A stretch of DNA of 64,000 bases from Alistipes sp. (GTDB lineage Bacteria; Bacteroidota; Bacteroidia; Bacteroidales; Rikenellaceae): contig JAFNXN010000005.1 in assembly GCA_017379015.1 (NCBI GenBank), forward strand, positions 104,027 through 168,026. Direction: 5' to 3'. The notes under the pieces are model-generated. The model saw only the letters and a program-made list of their open reading frames with translations. It was not told where the DNA came from and made no database searches. How positions within the stretch are numbered: the first letter of the stretch is position 1; the number at the start of each line of letters is the position of its first letter. A program made the position numbers and the translations under genes. Shown one piece after another: positions 17,323-25,884 of the stretch.

Positions 17323-18195
17323 ATGAGCAATAAAGACCTCAATAAAGAGATAAATAGTTCTACATCAAGCCTCAATGCAAGGCAAGCACAGCATGGGCAA
17401 CAGAGGGTTGCACCTCGACCTCACGTGCGCATCGACCTCAGTCAGACGCGCCATGAGAGCGTGGGCGAATGGCTGTTCAACCATCGTGTAGGACTCCTTG
17501 TTGTCTTTGCAGTGCTAGTGCTCTCGGGCACGGTGCTCGCCACAGCGCGCTACACCGTGGAGCGCACAGAGCTTGAGTATCTCATCGAGATTGCCCCCGA
17601 GGAGTTTGAGGAGCAGAAGCGCGAGGAGCAAAAGCCCCAAATTTCGGAAGAGGAACTTTATCAGCGTATGCAGAGTGTGCGCAACGTGATCTCGAACGAC
17701 GCCGCAACGGAGGAGTCGTCGGGCAGCAGCTCAGAGTTTGACGAGGAGATAGAGCAACTTATGGAGGATGTTGCCGAGGGCATGGATGCCAACCGCACAG
17801 CCTACGAGGAGGGTCTAAGCTCGATACGAGGCAAGGGCGACAGCGGCAAGGGTGGCGGCAACGAGAAGGGTGATGGCAAGAAGGAGGGCGACCAGAGCAA
17901 GGGCAAGTATCAAGGTTCATGTACCGTGAGCTACAGCTTCTCGGACCCTGTTCGCAACCATCGCAACCTTCACGTGCCAGCATACACTGCACGCGGAGGC
18001 GGTGTCGTGGTAGTAGATGTATCGCTCGACCGCAACGGTAGCGTGGTATCGGCATCGGTAGCCTCGTCGACAAACGCTAGTCTCAACAAGATTGCACTAC
18101 AAGCAGCACGCAACTACAACACACGATTTAACATCGACAGCTCGGCACCTTCGCCACATAGAGGCACAATAACATACACATTTGTAGCACAGTAG
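17323..18195 (+). CDS. TonB-like energy-transducing protein
   Basis: The start chosen is ATG at 17323 (MSNKDLNKEINSS), right after a promoter box; an upstream open frame from 17002 lies inside the antisense lpxC gene. The 290-residue protein has a cytoplasmic N-terminus, one membrane helix (GLLVVFAVLVLSGTVLATA near residue 62), an acidic/coiled periplasmic stretch, a Gly/Lys-rich linker (GKGDSGKGGGNEKGDGKKEG) and a C-terminal domain with VVVVDVSLDRNGSVVSASV and ALQAARNYNTRFN, as in TonB C-terminal domains. TonB proteins pass proton-motive force to outer-membrane transporters such as SusC. No exbBD genes are adjacent. Confidence 0.82.
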   Translation: MSNKDLNKEINSSTSSLNARQAQHGQQRVAPRPHVRIDLSQTRHESVGEWLFNHRVGLLVVFAVLVLSGTVLATARYTVERTELEYLIEIAPEEFEEQKREEQKPQISEEELYQRMQSVRNVISNDAATEESSGSSSEFDEEIEQLMEDVAEGMDANRTAYEEGLSSIRGKGDSGKGGGNEKGDGKKEGDQSKGKYQGSCTVSYSFSDPVRNHRNLHVPAYTARGGGVVVVDVSLDRNGSVVSASVASSTNASLNKIALQAARNYNTRFNIDSSAPSPHRGTITYTFVAQ

Positions 18196-18199
18196 AGCA

Positions 18200-18607
18200 G
18201 TGACAGGATTGGACAAAATATGGCGCAGAATATTTGTGATGGTGGTTGCCTTGATCATTGGGGCAGCCAGCAACATCACAGCTACGCCCCTGCACGAGAT
18301 AAGTAGCCACCTCAACTGCTACTCGGAGGCGGCACACTCGGAGCCCGCGCAGCCCACATTTGAGTTGCAGCGTCCAACACTTGGGCTTACCACCACAAAT
18401 CAACTATCGCAGGCTTCAACCCCTGCAGTACGCACCCTACCTCGCACCCTACGCCATGTGCCACGATGCACAGCATGCTCTGCCGCAGTGCGCTCGATAG
18501 ACTCGACAACAACGGCATCAAGATACGGATTGTATAACCATAAAATATTGTTCTATACTCATCCTCGCCACTACTACCTTAATGGCTTGATGAGGCTTAT
18601 TATTTAG
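18200..18607 (+). CDS. Hypothetical exported or membrane protein
   Basis: A GTG at 18200, 4 bases after the TonB-like gene, opens a 135-residue frame with a basic n-region (KIWRR) and hydrophobic segment (IFVMVVALIIGAASNITA), consistent with a signal peptide or membrane anchor. The remainder is Thr/Ser/Ala-rich with several Cys (CTACSAAV) and no recognised domain. An ATG at 18239 is an alternative start but loses the basic n-region. Function is unknown; close spacing suggests co-transcription with the TonB-like gene. Confidence 0.45.
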   Translation: MTGLDKIWRRIFVMVVALIIGAASNITATPLHEISSHLNCYSEAAHSEPAQPTFELQRPTLGLTTTNQLSQASTPAVRTLPRTLRHVPRCTACSAAVRSIDSTTTASRYGLYNHKILFYTHPRHYYLNGLMRLII

Positions 18608-18674
18608 TCGACGCGATACTTCATAGCGTTTTTATAAAGTATTTTTAATCAACTAAATAACAGATAGAACAAAC

Positions 18675-19169
18675 ATGAATACAGAGAATTTATGCAAGGC
18701 ATTGTATGCCTTGCCCGGAGGTGTTGTCGAACCACGCCGTCAGAGTGTCACAACACCAACAATCATCGCCCTTGTAGGCGTCGCTCTTTTGATTTTGAAC
18801 CACACGCTCGTAGATGACTCGCAAGAGATATTATCTATGTCGCTACTCACAGCATCCATAGCTATGATACTTTACGGAGCTCTTGTCACCCTGGTGCGCC
18901 TCAACAGCAACAAGCAGGTGCCCTACGACAACGAGGTGCATAGCTTCATGAAGTATCGCGAGCGTTACTACGATCCACAGCTCGTAGCTCCGCTACGCAA
19001 GGCTATAGAGTGTGGAGATATTGAGGCGATAGAGACTATGCCTACGACAAATATTGCCGCAGTAACACTTGTCGAATATCGCTCATCAAGGCGAAGAGCA
19101 TACGCTCTCTATCAATATGGCGAAGCTGAGTACAAGCCTCTGTCCGAGCCAGTTGTCGTAGACAAATAA
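18675..19169 (+). CDS. Hypothetical two-helix membrane protein
   Basis: The 164-residue protein has two predicted membrane helices, about residues 29-47 (IIALVGVALLILNHTLV) and about 55-74 (SLLTASIAMILYGALVTLV), followed by a roughly 80-residue soluble C-terminal part (SFMKYRERYYDPQLVAPLRKAI). No known domain is recognised. It precedes the K+/H+ antiporter gene by 43 bases and may be co-transcribed; a link to the antiporter is only inferred from position. Confidence 0.7.
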   Translation: MNTENLCKALYALPGGVVEPRRQSVTTPTIIALVGVALLILNHTLVDDSQEILSMSLLTASIAMILYGALVTLVRLNSNKQVPYDNEVHSFMKYRERYYDPQLVAPLRKAIECGDIEAIETMPTTNIAAVTLVEYRSSRRRAYALYQYGEAEYKPLSEPVVVDK

Positions 19170-19212
19170 GAAAAGTTAAAACAAAATAACGTAACCCGTA
19201 AACATCAACTAT

Positions 19213-20700
19213 ATGCTAACAGAGAACTTCCTATTTATTGGTGCACTACTACTCTTTGCAGCCGTATTTGCCGGCAAGGCGGCCTATAGGCTCGGAGCAC
19301 CCACACTGCTACTATTCTTGGGCGTGGGTATGCTCTTTGGATATTTCGAGGTTGTCGAGTTTAAGTCGGCAGAGTTTGCCCAATTTATAGGTATGGTAGC
19401 GATGTGTATCATACTCTTCTCTGGAGGTATGGATACAAAGTTTGCGGAGATCAAACCCGTCATGGCACCTGGAGTTGTTATGGCAACAATGGGTGTCATG
19501 CTTACGGCGGGTATTGTCGGCACGTTTATCTACTTCGTTGCCCCACACTTCGGCATAGAGCTTTCGTTCAGCATGGCACTGCTCATCGCAGCAACCATGT
19601 CGTCAACCGACTCAGCATCGGTATTCTCGATACTACGCTCCAAGAAGCAGGGGCTGCAACAGAACCTACGCCCGCTGCTTGAGTTGGAGAGTGGTAGTAA
19701 CGACCCTATGGCATATATCCTCACGGTGATGCTCGTAGGCATCGTTGCCGATGGTCACTCGATAGACTGGTGGGAGGCGATGCGCACATTCATCATACAG
19801 ATGCTCGTGGGTGCAGGTCTCGGCTATGGCTTTGGTCGTATCACCGTATGGATAATGAACAGGATAAACATCCGCAACATCCCATCGCTATACTCAGTGC
19901 TGCTGCTGGCATGTGCCTTCTTCACATTCTCGTTCACCACGATGGTCTACGGCAACGGATACCTTGCAGTGTATATCGCTGGTCTGGTGGTGGGCAACTA
20001 TCGCATAACATATCGCAACATGCTGAGCACCTTCTTCGACAGTTTCACATGGCTGCTACAGATCATACTCTTCATCATCCTTGGTCTGTTTGTCGACGTT
20101 GAAGCACTTCTTGAGCCAAAGGTGCTGTTTATGGGTGTTGCCGTGGGACTCTTCATGATCTTCATAGCTCGCCCCACTGCGACATTTGCAAGTATGATAC
20201 CATTCAACAACTTCTCTGGCAAGGCACGAACATACATCTCATGGGTAGGTCTGCGTGGCGCAGTACCCATCATCTTTGCCCTCTACCCTATCACACGAGG
20301 CATCGACAATGCTGAGTACATCTTCAACGTTGTATTCATGGTCACAATCGTATCGCTCATTGTGCAGGGCACCACAGTTAGTAGCATGGCAAACTGGCTG
20401 GGACTATCGTACGATGAGCCTGAGAGCACCTTTAAGTTCACCGTTCCCGACCACATACGAAGCGAGTTCTCGGAGATTGGCGTTACGGCATCAATGCTCC
20501 ATAATGGCGATACACTCAAGGATATTCATCTTCCAGGACACACCCTCGTGGTGCTGGTATGCCGCGACACGAAGTACTTTGTGCCCAAAGGTCACACACA
20601 GCTAAAGTCGGGCGATAAGCTCTTGGTGGTATCGGATGACAACGAGGAGCTACTACAGAAGGTCGAGGACCTCGGCATCAAGCACATGATAAAGGTCTAA
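19213..20700 (+). CDS. Potassium/proton antiporter, CPA1 family with TrkA-C domain
   Basis: The 495-residue inner-membrane protein belongs to the NhaP2/CvrA type of CPA1 antiporters, which exchange K+ (or Na+) for H+. It has about 12 hydrophobic segments, the family motifs AATMSSTDSASVFSILRSK and LLELESGSNDPMAYIL near residues 130-165 (ion-site acidic residues), and VGLRGAVPIIFALYP near 345. Residues about 410-495 form a cytoplasmic TrkA-C-like regulatory domain (TLKDIHLPGHTLVVLVCRD). Length is normal for family members with one such domain. Confidence 0.92.
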   Translation: MLTENFLFIGALLLFAAVFAGKAAYRLGAPTLLLFLGVGMLFGYFEVVEFKSAEFAQFIGMVAMCIILFSGGMDTKFAEIKPVMAPGVVMATMGVMLTAGIVGTFIYFVAPHFGIELSFSMALLIAATMSSTDSASVFSILRSKKQGLQQNLRPLLELESGSNDPMAYILTVMLVGIVADGHSIDWWEAMRTFIIQMLVGAGLGYGFGRITVWIMNRINIRNIPSLYSVLLLACAFFTFSFTTMVYGNGYLAVYIAGLVVGNYRITYRNMLSTFFDSFTWLLQIILFIILGLFVDVEALLEPKVLFMGVAVGLFMIFIARPTATFASMIPFNNFSGKARTYISWVGLRGAVPIIFALYPITRGIDNAEYIFNVVFMVTIVSLIVQGTTVSSMANWLGLSYDEPESTFKFTVPDHIRSEFSEIGVTASMLHNGDTLKDIHLPGHTLVVLVCRDTKYFVPKGHTQLKSGDKLLVVSDDNEELLQKVEDLGIKHMIKV

Positions 20701-20846
20701 TAAGAGGCTGAGTGGCGAGGACGAGATAGCTTGAAAAATAGACTGAAGGACTAAGAGAAGGTCGTGACTAAATGATGATACCCGACATCTCTTGATCCTT
20801 TTGTCAAATTGTCACTTTGTCCCAAGGTGAAACAGATACAAGAAAG

Positions 20847-20890
20847 GCCCGAATTGGAAATACTCTCTGAAAAGTATTTTCAATTCGGGC
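20847..20890. terminator. Bidirectional terminator between antiporter gene and argR
   Basis: An 18-bp stem pairs GCCCGAATTGGAAATACT (20847-20864) with AGTATTTTCAATTCGGGC (20873-20890), one G-T mismatch, 8-base loop, followed by TTT and preceded by AAA on the other side. Placed between converging genes. The ATTCGGGCTTT end matches that of the inner hairpin at 14826-14870. Confidence 0.8.
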
Positions 20891-20896
20891 TTTGGG

Positions 20897-21361
20897 TTAT
20901 AGTGATCGGATGGATGGAAAGAGCATATAGAGCTGCTCCATAAGGTTTGTCATATCGTAATCCTCGCGGAGCACCAACAAGATGGTGTTGTCGCCAGCAA
21001 TTGTACCAAGCACATCTGAGATACCCTTGCTATCAATAGGCACCGATATGGCACTTGCATAGCCAGGCTTGGTGGTGATGACACAAAGGTTGCCCGAGAA
21101 TGCTATGTCGGTGATGTTATCCGTGATGTTGGTCGAGATGGAGTGGTCGTGGCGAGTATTGTTGGGCAACACGTAGATATAGCCCTTCTCCTTATGGGGC
21201 ACCTTGGCCACATGCATAAACTTTAGGTCGCGCGACAATGTAGATTGAGTGATCTTGATGCCAAGGTCCTCCAAACGAGCAATAAGCTCCTCCTGCGAAG
21301 AGATAAACTCCGAGCGAATGATCTTTCGAATATACGAAAGGCGTTGTGTCTTCTGATTCAT
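20897..21361 (-). CDS. argR: Arginine repressor ArgR
   Basis: ArgR is a hexameric transcription regulator that binds operator (ARG box) sites with arginine as co-repressor. The 154-residue protein has the N-terminal winged helix (IRSEFISSQEELIARLEDLGIKITQSTLSRDLKFM, split here into its helix pair and recognition segment around residues 14-50) and the C-terminal arginine-binding/oligomerisation domain with GTIAGDNTILLVLRE near residue 120. Length matches the family. No arginine biosynthesis gene is adjacent. The roughly 190-base leader contains palindromes that could be auto-regulatory. Confidence 0.95.
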   Translation of the reverse strand: MNQKTQRLSYIRKIIRSEFISSQEELIARLEDLGIKITQSTLSRDLKFMHVAKVPHKEKGYIYVLPNNTRHDHSISTNITDNITDIAFSGNLCVITTKPGYASAISVPIDSKGISDVLGTIAGDNTILLVLREDYDMTNLMEQLYMLFPSIRSL

Positions 21362-21514
21362 AATTACCCCTTGATTTAGAATTTGATAAAGACAAATACG
21401 CTAACCTGCCAGATTGCCTAAAGGGGATTAAACCATCGCACAAAGGTTAGTTGACTATCTCTTTCAAACGATAAATTTATACTAGTTCAAATTGTGTCTA
21501 TATTCACTCATATT

Positions 21515-21531
21515 TGGAACGAAGAGTTCCA
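21515..21531. promoter_or_regulatory. Palindrome in the argR leader, candidate operator
   Basis: TGGAAC-GAAGA-GTTCCA is a perfect 6-bp inverted repeat with flanking ATAT on both sides, located 24-40 bases downstream of the argR -7 box. It may be a regulatory site, but it does not closely match the E. coli ARG box. Confidence 0.35.
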
Positions 21532-21554
21532 TATTTAATTGTGAAACGTTCATA

Positions 21555-21562
21555 CAAATATA
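21555..21562 (-). promoter_or_regulatory. Bacteroidetes -7 box upstream of argR
   Basis: CAAATATA reads TATATTTG on the minus strand. It predicts a leader of about 185 bases before argR. The leader also carries a CCCC-TT...AA-GGGG type inverted repeat (about 21365-21430) just before the start codon. The rest of 21362-21750 shows no gene. Confidence 0.45.
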
Positions 21563-21658
21563 CAAAAATTAGCGCGATAGTACAATAGTTCTTTTAAAAA
21601 AAATCAATCCAAACCCCATATTTTACCCCAAAGTTATTGTTATTAAGGATAATATCGC

Positions 21659-21666
21659 TATATTTG
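21659..21666 (+). promoter_or_regulatory. Promoter of the 21751 lipoprotein
   Basis: TATATTTG (-7) is preceded by ATTG ending at 21639, a 19-base spacer typical for the TTTG/-33 to TAnnTTTG arrangement. It lies 84 bases before the ATG. Confidence 0.55.
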
Positions 21667-21750
21667 TGCGAATTTTGGTTACACGTGACTTAGCGTCAAC
21701 GTCCAGAGAAAAAGATAAAGAATAAATTATTAATATTAACTAAAAACCTA

Positions 21751-23310
21751 ATGAGCAAATTAACCATGAGAAGATTATTTTCACTATTCAGTGTGGCGAT
21801 CATCGCACTTTTCGCAGTGGGATGTGACACTCCATCGAACGATGAGGGCGCAGGATCTGGCATCACATTCAAGTTCCAGAATGCTAAGGTTACAGCCACA
21901 TCTATCGAACTTCAGGTAGTGCCATCAGACGCTACAATCAACTACGTAGCAGTGTTGGTTGAGAGTGCCGAGATCGCCGAGAAGAGCGACGCTCAGCTTA
22001 TCGAGGAGCTTCTTGGGGCTGACGATCTTAAGCTTAAGAAGGGTCCTCAATATCTTATTGGCAAGAACCTAAAGTCTGCAACTGAGTACACCGCAGTAGC
22101 CTTTGCAGTATCAGAGAGCCAGAAGGCAACACGCTTTGCAATTGCCACTGAGGAGGCATCAGAGCCTATCACATCGTCTCAGTTCGACGTCGACATCGAG
22201 GTTAAAGAGATCACTGCAACATCGGCAGTAGCAACAGCAAAGCCTAACAGCTCAGCTAACCGCTACTACTTCCGCGTGATTACTAAGATGGAGCTCGACA
22301 GCTTTGGCATCTACAACGACGACTACCAGATCTTTGAGTACATCATCGAGAACCCAAGCAGCGGTGAATACATCACACAGGGCGAGACAACTCTCAACTG
22401 CCGCCTCAACGCCGAGATGGAGTATCTTGCTGTAGCTTTCAACTTCGAGAACTGGGAGGCTGTACACAAACAGGAGGAGCCTATCAAGCTATTCCGCTAC
22501 GCCTTTGAGACTCCTAAGGGCGAGCAGGTTAACCCTGACGACCTCTTCACCACATCTAACCTCACCACCACCGCATCAGGCTTTGCTCTTGATGTAACAC
22601 CTGTAAAGGGCGAGGATGCTTACTGGACATACTACGTATGGACAAAGAAGAGCTTCGATGACACCGTTAAGAACGAGGCAAGCGCAAATGTTGTGATGCG
22701 TAGCTACTTCGGTCTTCAGAATCTTGCTGTGGAGCAGGGATACCTATTTGCCGACATCATCAAGACCGACAAGTTGGGCAAGGTGGGATCTAACCAGATC
22801 ACAAACTACGAGATATTGAAGAACAACACCGAGTATGTGATTGTATTGTTCTATATCGACCCTGAGAATGGCGATCCTACATCGGTTTACGACTACAACT
22901 ACGTAGCTATTGAGTTCACAACAAACGCTCCATCATCTGACAAGGTAGACATGCAGATTAGCGAGCCTATCATCGAGAGCACAGGTTTTGCAAACTACGC
23001 CATTAAGTTCAACATCCTTGTTGACGACAACGCAGTAAGCCTATCGAAGGGCGCAAACCTCTGGAATGATGACACCATTGGCAAGTACTGGGATCCAAGC
23101 GACTGGAACTCTATCCGCGCATTCTTCTGGTTGTACCCTGTTGATGAGGAGACTCTCGCACAGGCAAAGAGCAGCACAGGTTGCGTTCTCTCATTCACAT
23201 CTGAGGGCGCACAGGACTACGTATTCTTCTTCGAGGCTGTAAATGCTGAGAACACTCCTACACAGCACGTTGTACGTGTAACTCCAGAGATGTTTGCTAA
23301 CGCTCAGTAA
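21751..23310 (+). CDS. Repeat-domain lipoprotein
   Basis: The 519-residue lipoprotein begins MSKLTMRRLFSLFSVAIIALFAVGC; the second Met (codon 6) is an alternative start. The mature part contains FN3-like sandwich segments of the type VTATSIELQVVPSDATINYV (near 50), ITATSAVATAKPNSSANRYY (near 152) and a later DVTPVKGEDAYWTYYVWTK. The style resembles the 12085 gene of the SusCD operon, suggesting related surface proteins. It has its own promoter, and the next lipoprotein gene follows after 14 bases, so both are likely one transcript. Function is unknown. Confidence 0.7.
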   Translation: MSKLTMRRLFSLFSVAIIALFAVGCDTPSNDEGAGSGITFKFQNAKVTATSIELQVVPSDATINYVAVLVESAEIAEKSDAQLIEELLGADDLKLKKGPQYLIGKNLKSATEYTAVAFAVSESQKATRFAIATEEASEPITSSQFDVDIEVKEITATSAVATAKPNSSANRYYFRVITKMELDSFGIYNDDYQIFEYIIENPSSGEYITQGETTLNCRLNAEMEYLAVAFNFENWEAVHKQEEPIKLFRYAFETPKGEQVNPDDLFTTSNLTTTASGFALDVTPVKGEDAYWTYYVWTKKSFDDTVKNEASANVVMRSYFGLQNLAVEQGYLFADIIKTDKLGKVGSNQITNYEILKNNTEYVIVLFYIDPENGDPTSVYDYNYVAIEFTTNAPSSDKVDMQISEPIIESTGFANYAIKFNILVDDNAVSLSKGANLWNDDTIGKYWDPSDWNSIRAFFWLYPVDEETLAQAKSSTGCVLSFTSEGAQDYVFFFEAVNAENTPTQHVVRVTPEMFANAQ

Positions 23311-23324
23311 TACAAAATTTATAG

Positions 23325-24722
23325 ATGAAAAAGCTATTTAACCTTTTCGCTCTACTCTCGCTCGCCACAGGCTTTGTGGCGTGCGAGAATAGTGAGCAGC
23401 CCACACCCGATAACACCGAGTACACCGTAAATCTTGCTGCCGACAAGAGCGAGATCAAGGCTGATGGCACCGACACCGTCACCTTTACCGTTAAGGTGAA
23501 TGGCGAGGTAAAAACCGACGAGGTGATGATCATCTGCCTAGAGGACAACTCAGTACTTGAGGGTCAAACATTCACAACAACAACCCCTGGCGAGTACCGC
23601 TTCAAGGCGTCGTACAAGACCTTTACATCAGATAGCATAACAATCACAGCTACCTCAACTGACACTCCAAAGCCCGAGATCAACGTTGAGCTTAAGGCAG
23701 ATAAGACAGAGATCGTAGCCGATAACAGCGACACCGTGACATTTAGCGTGGAGGTAAACGGCGAGGATAAGAGCTCTGAGGCGACCATCAAGATCGTGAA
23801 CTACAACACAGAGCTCGAAGGCAATAGCTTCGTATCAGATGTTGCTGGCGAGTTCACGTTCGTTGCCGAGTATGAGGGCACACAGTCTAACGAGGTGAAG
23901 GTTACAGCAACTGCAGTAGAGATCCCTCAGCAGAAGACATTGAAGCTCAGCGTATCGAAGATTCGCATCAAGGCTGACGGCGTGGATAGCGCGACATTCA
24001 CCGCTATGTATGGCGAGGAGGATGTAACAGCTGCTTGTGAGATTCGCACAACTGCGGGCGATGTAATCGAGGGAGGTGTGTTTAGCACCACAACCGTAGG
24101 ATCATTCAACGTCTACGCCTTGTATGACAACCAGCGTTCTAACACCGTGAGCATCGACTCGTACGATCCAAATGCTACAATAGCATACGAGATCGGCACA
24201 ATCCACGAGGTGAACGGCGTAAAGGGTGTCATCTACGCTATCAAGGACAACTACGTCTATATGTTCTCGATGGACGAGGCCGACTTGCAGTGGTCAACAG
24301 AGAATGTATGGTGCAACTGCAACAGCAGCAAGGGTGAGTGGAACACCTACGATCCATTCGACCCACAGTACTCACGTGCCGATGGTGGCGTTCGCGACAT
24401 CAAGAATTATCCAGCCTTCAAGTGGTGTATGGACCACGGCGATGGTTGGTTTATGCCTTCGTCGCTAGAGTTGCAGTGGATGTGGGATGCAGTATCGGGT
24501 GGTACTCACCGCTTCGACAGCGAGAGCGTAGCTCAGTACAACAAGCTACTCACCGATAATGGTGGTATGCCATTTGTTGAGACCTACTACTGGTCGTCGA
24601 ACGAGACCTCGGCGGACCTTATAGAGCTAATCGCCTTTATGAACGATAGCGTGGTATGTCTGGACCCACAGAAAACCAACTACTACACAGTACGTGCAGC
24701 CTACCGCTTTCCTCTCGAGTAA
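23325..24722 (+). CDS. Lipoprotein with three Ig-like repeats and a FISUMP/DUF1566-like C-domain
   Basis: The 465-residue lipoprotein (signal ending TGFVAC) has three tandem Ig-like repeats of about 85-90 residues, each opening with a Big-like pattern: LAADKSEIKADGTDTVTFTV, LKADKTEIVADNSDTVTFSV and LSVSKIRIKADGVDSATFTA. The last ~190 residues resemble the Fibrobacter-type/DUF1566 domain: AFKWCMDHGDGWFMPSSLEL, then YYWSSNE and a final VRAAYRFPLE. These domains have a C-type-lectin-like fold in many members, so a ligand-binding role at the cell surface is plausible. A perfect hairpin terminator follows. Confidence 0.8.
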   Translation: MKKLFNLFALLSLATGFVACENSEQPTPDNTEYTVNLAADKSEIKADGTDTVTFTVKVNGEVKTDEVMIICLEDNSVLEGQTFTTTTPGEYRFKASYKTFTSDSITITATSTDTPKPEINVELKADKTEIVADNSDTVTFSVEVNGEDKSSEATIKIVNYNTELEGNSFVSDVAGEFTFVAEYEGTQSNEVKVTATAVEIPQQKTLKLSVSKIRIKADGVDSATFTAMYGEEDVTAACEIRTTAGDVIEGGVFSTTTVGSFNVYALYDNQRSNTVSIDSYDPNATIAYEIGTIHEVNGVKGVIYAIKDNYVYMFSMDEADLQWSTENVWCNCNSSKGEWNTYDPFDPQYSRADGGVRDIKNYPAFKWCMDHGDGWFMPSSLELQWMWDAVSGGTHRFDSESVAQYNKLLTDNGGMPFVETYYWSSNETSADLIELIAFMNDSVVCLDPQKTNYYTVRAAYRFPLE

Positions 24723-24756
24723 AGCGAGAAAATAGCTGACAAGATCTAATATAAAA

Positions 24757-24791
24757 TGGGGATGACTAAATTATTTTTAGTCATCCCCATA
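24757..24791. terminator. Terminator after the 23325 lipoprotein
   Basis: A 15-bp perfect stem pairs ATGGGGATGACTAAA (24757-24771) with TTTAGTCATCCCCAT (24777-24791). A run of T does not follow directly on the + strand. A related GGGGATG(A/T)CTAA stem occurs at 53998-54031. Confidence 0.6.
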
Positions 24792-24826
24792 TGTTTAGAA
24801 GTTGAAGAAAAAGATGTAGTTTTAGG

Positions 24827-24886
24827 CTTGCGAAGCCCGAAAAAGCGGAGTTTACTGAGCGTAAATGAGCATTTTGAGGGCAAGCG
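24827..24886. repeat. Second repeat family, copy 1 (nested hairpin)
   Basis: The 33-base core 24843-24875 matches 29590-29622 at 31 of 33 positions by eye (starting AAAGCGGAGTTTAC). Inside is the small stem GTTTAC/GTAAAT; an outer stem GCTTGC (24827) with GCAAGC (24881) encloses it. The outer stem differs from copy 2. Confidence 0.65.
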
Positions 24887-24936
24887 TAACGACAAAATAC
24901 ACTTTTTATTCAGCTTCATTTGTAATTTATATTTAC

Positions 24937-24944
24937 TATCTTTG
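24937..24944 (+). promoter_or_regulatory. -7 box of thiL, leaderless transcript likely
   Basis: TATCTTTG is a perfect TAnnTTTG box ending only 4 bases before the ATG at 24949, so transcription should start at or within a few bases of the start codon. Confidence 0.55.
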
Positions 24945-24948
24945 CCCC

Positions 24949-25884
24949 ATGAAAAAGTCCGAATTCTCATTTATTGGCGACATTGCCACAATGTTTGGCT
25001 CGCTACCCCACCGCGGCTTTGAGCCTATCGGTGATGACTGCACTGTTTTGGATATGGGTAGAGATGCCCTGGTGATGACTACAGATATGCTTGTCGAGGA
25101 TGTTCACTTTCTGCGTGGCGCATCATCGGCTAAGGAGATAGCACACAAGAGCCTCATGGTGAACCTCTCGGACGTGGCGGCAATGGGTGCAAAGCCTATA
25201 GCTACGCTACTAAGCCTCTCGCTACCCGAATCGGCACAGGGCGAGTGGAGCGAGGAGTTTATGCAAGGATACTACGAGGCAAGTGCGCGTCATGGCGTAG
25301 CACTCGTCGGTGGCGACACCACAGCCTCGCGCGACCGCATAACGATTAACGTGGTGGCAATAGGACGAGCACCAAAAGAGAATATCAAGCGACGCTCCGC
25401 AGCGCGCATAGGCGACACGATAGCCGTCACGGGCAAGCTAGGAGCATCATCTAAGGGCTTGGTCGACATAATGTTTGGCGATATGAACACCGAGGCGGCA
25501 CGCATACATCGCCTCGCTCAGGCACGCCTCGCCGAGGGCGAGTGGCTCGGGCAACGTAGCGAGGTACACGCCATGATGGATATATCGGACGGCATAGCCT
25601 CAGACATACGCCATATCATGGAGCTATCCGATGTCGGTGCCGACATTGAGCTTCGTGCGATACCCACAGACTACGACATACGTTATGCCACGACAGGCGG
25701 CGAGGACTTCGAGCTGCTTCTTACCGTAGATAGCACCTCGTTCGACGCTCTTGCCAAGGAGCTTCACGCAGCCACAGGCACAACGCTTACGGCAATAGGC
25801 ACAGTAACACCATCACGCGAACTTAGATGGCTAGAAGATGGCACTCCACGCGAGTTGGAGCTAAAGGGATTTACGCACTTTTAG
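24949..25884 (+). CDS. thiL: Thiamine-monophosphate kinase ThiL
   Basis: ThiL phosphorylates thiamine monophosphate to the active cofactor thiamine diphosphate using ATP. The start is ATG at 24949 (MKKSEFSFIGDIATMFG); an in-frame ATG at 24865 lies upstream of the promoter box and is excluded. The 311-residue product shows PurM/ThiL-fold motifs: the Mg-binding GDDC (PIGDDCTVLDM near 22-32), MTTDMLVEDVHFL, KSLMVNLSDVAAMGAKP and GGDTTASRDRITINVVAIG, and the C-terminal TTGGEDFELLLTV. Length fits the family. It converges with the following gene and the stop codons overlap by 4 bases. Confidence 0.95.
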   Translation: MKKSEFSFIGDIATMFGSLPHRGFEPIGDDCTVLDMGRDALVMTTDMLVEDVHFLRGASSAKEIAHKSLMVNLSDVAAMGAKPIATLLSLSLPESAQGEWSEEFMQGYYEASARHGVALVGGDTTASRDRITINVVAIGRAPKENIKRRSAARIGDTIAVTGKLGASSKGLVDIMFGDMNTEAARIHRLAQARLAEGEWLGQRSEVHAMMDISDGIASDIRHIMELSDVGADIELRAIPTDYDIRYATTGGEDFELLLTVDSTSFDALAKELHAATGTTLTAIGTVTPSRELRWLEDGTPRELELKGFTHF

